Below, piece after piece: positions 63,267 through 64,000 of a stretch of DNA of 64,000 nucleotides; position 1 is the stretch's first letter; each line of letters begins with the position of its first letter. Position numbers and translations under genes: made by a program. The DNA is from CAZELM01 sp964512995. GTDB lineage: Bacteria > CSSED10-310. The stretch covers positions 1 through 64,000 of the forward strand of contig CAZELM010000018.1 in NCBI GenBank assembly GCA_964512995.1, read 5' to 3'. A model generated the notes under the pieces. The model made no database searches and was not told where the DNA came from. It saw only the letters and a program-made list of their open reading frames with translations.

Positions 63267-64000
63267 TCAGGATACATCCGTAACAGGCAAATATTCAAAT
63301 TCATAGGGATCGTTGAATTCAGGTTCTGATGGAATATCAAACTCCTGCCATTTCTTTCCGATTCGTTTGACTGCCCCTGTCGAATACTTCAAGAATATAT
63401 CATAGATGGGTTGCCGTAATTCACTGGGAATGCAGGATAGAGGGGAACGTACTGGATCGAACCGCAGTTTCATCACTTCGGCTCTCGATTCTGAATGGTC
63501 TTTGGTGTTCTTCGGAATTAGATTTTTTTCCTGGAGCATGAACATCAGATGCTGAGCATCGCTTGACAACTGATGGACGCCTTGCAGCGCAATCTCCTGC
63601 AAAGACGAATGAATCTGGTCCGAGGTGTATCCGCATCGTGTGGGGTCCGAATCCAGAGCGAGAAGCATTCCAACAATCCGTCGGCATTTTTCACATCTGC
63701 CACATGGACGTATCCGACCGAGATCCGGATGGGCTGCATGACAGGATATCTGATTGGATTGTAATTCCGGATATCGGGTTGCCAGTATTTTTTCAATCAG
63801 TAGTTCTGAGAGTGGCCGAAGGAGTGAAAATTGCGCCACATTCCAGCCTTTGTTAAAAAAATATCGAGACAGGACATCATCGAAAAACCGGCTTTGATCA
63901 TATAATCCATCATAATGTGTGATGCCGTGATGGGAGCATTTACGGGTGGTATCGTATTCATCGCCGATAACCAGACGGCCGATCTGGCGCTTCCGGATCA
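63267..64000 (-). CDS. Cysteine-rich protein, 3' part; PP-loop/QueC-like
   Basis: This frame stays open to the right edge, so only the C-terminal ~244 residues are present. A GTG at 63839 is internal, not the start. Before it I read IGDEYDTTRKCSHHG, YDQSRFFDD and NKGWNVAQFS. After it come CHAAHPDLGRIRPCGRCEKCRRIVGML and DPTRCGY. The Cys cluster CGRCEKC resembles the zinc site at the end of QueC/PP-loop adenine nucleotide hydrolases, but the ATP loop lies off the window. Likely metal-binding; function not assigned. Confidence 0.65.
   Translation of the reverse strand, partial: IRKRQIGRLVIGDEYDTTRKCSHHGITHYDGLYDQSRFFDDVLSRYFFNKGWNVAQFSLLRPLSELLIEKILATRYPELQSNQISCHAAHPDLGRIRPCGRCEKCRRIVGMLLALDSDPTRCGYTSDQIHSSLQEIALQGVHQLSSDAQHLMFMLQEKNLIPKNTKDHSESRAEVMKLRFDPVRSPLSCIPSELRQPIYDIFLKYSTGAVKRIGKKWQEFDIPSEPEFNDPYEFEYLPVTDVS

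Overview
The window looks like chromosomal DNA from an uncultured Gram-negative bacterium whose phylum I cannot name with confidence. Signs of an outer membrane are a TonB-dependent-receptor-like protein, a predicted beta-barrel ending in Phe, two lipoproteins and a MurU/AmgK-like wall-recycling pair. Signs of a fermentative or anaerobic lifestyle are pyruvate phosphate dikinase, phosphate acetyltransferase, alpha-glucan phosphorylase and a YgeY/YgeW/hydantoinase/XdhC nitrogen-catabolic cluster. GTG and TTG starts are common, most starts have clear GGAG-type ribosome binding sites, and many genes overlap by 4 bp. I see no rRNA, tRNA, CRISPR array, prophage or complete insertion sequence.

Layout. 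1-60: tandem 21-bp repeats at the left edge. 0.15-7.6 kb: secreted alpha-helical protein, nitroreductase, CCA-adding enzyme, unknown protein, alpha-glucan phosphorylase. 7.7-12.1 kb: M20 hydrolase (YgeY), knotted carbamoyltransferase, hydantoinase and convergent XdhC. 12.2-18 kb: RmlD-like reductase, small zinc-ribbon-like protein, small membrane protein, stand-alone helicase-associated-domain protein, TlpA-like thioredoxin, outer-membrane protein. 18-22 kb: ParB-like protein overlapping a spore-photoproduct-lyase-like radical SAM protein, then an ECF sigma/anti-sigma/periplasmic-protein operon. 22.1-36.7 kb, all minus strand: murU-amgK-like pair, tandem winged-helix protein, ppdK with a response regulator, two HEAT-repeat proteins, type 4 uracil-DNA glycosylase, and def-fmt-PASTA-rpe-purD.

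37-51.6 kb, plus strand: NatB-NatA-NatB/CPBP exporter, pta, unknown protein, Nudix hydrolase, UgpC-type ATPase fused by overlap to a lipoprotein with a sulfatase-like but apparently degenerate domain, GldA-GldF-GldG-DUF4340 exporter, TrmN6-like methyltransferase. 51.7-53.4 kb: an AT-rich patch with two related single-TM proteins of unknown function on the minus strand. 53.5-60.6 kb: VIT/vWA protein closed by a strong terminator, SPOR-NlpC/P60 lipoprotein, GNAT acetyltransferase, TonB-dependent-receptor-like protein. 60.7-64 kb, minus strand: another ABC exporter and the 3' part of a cysteine-rich protein running off the right edge.

Most of the window is core metabolism, translation, envelope and export functions. 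The parts with least precedent that I can see are the ParB-like/SPL-like pair, the ATPase-lipoprotein pair, the terminator-like hairpin inside the methyltransferase gene, and the AT-rich twin membrane proteins.
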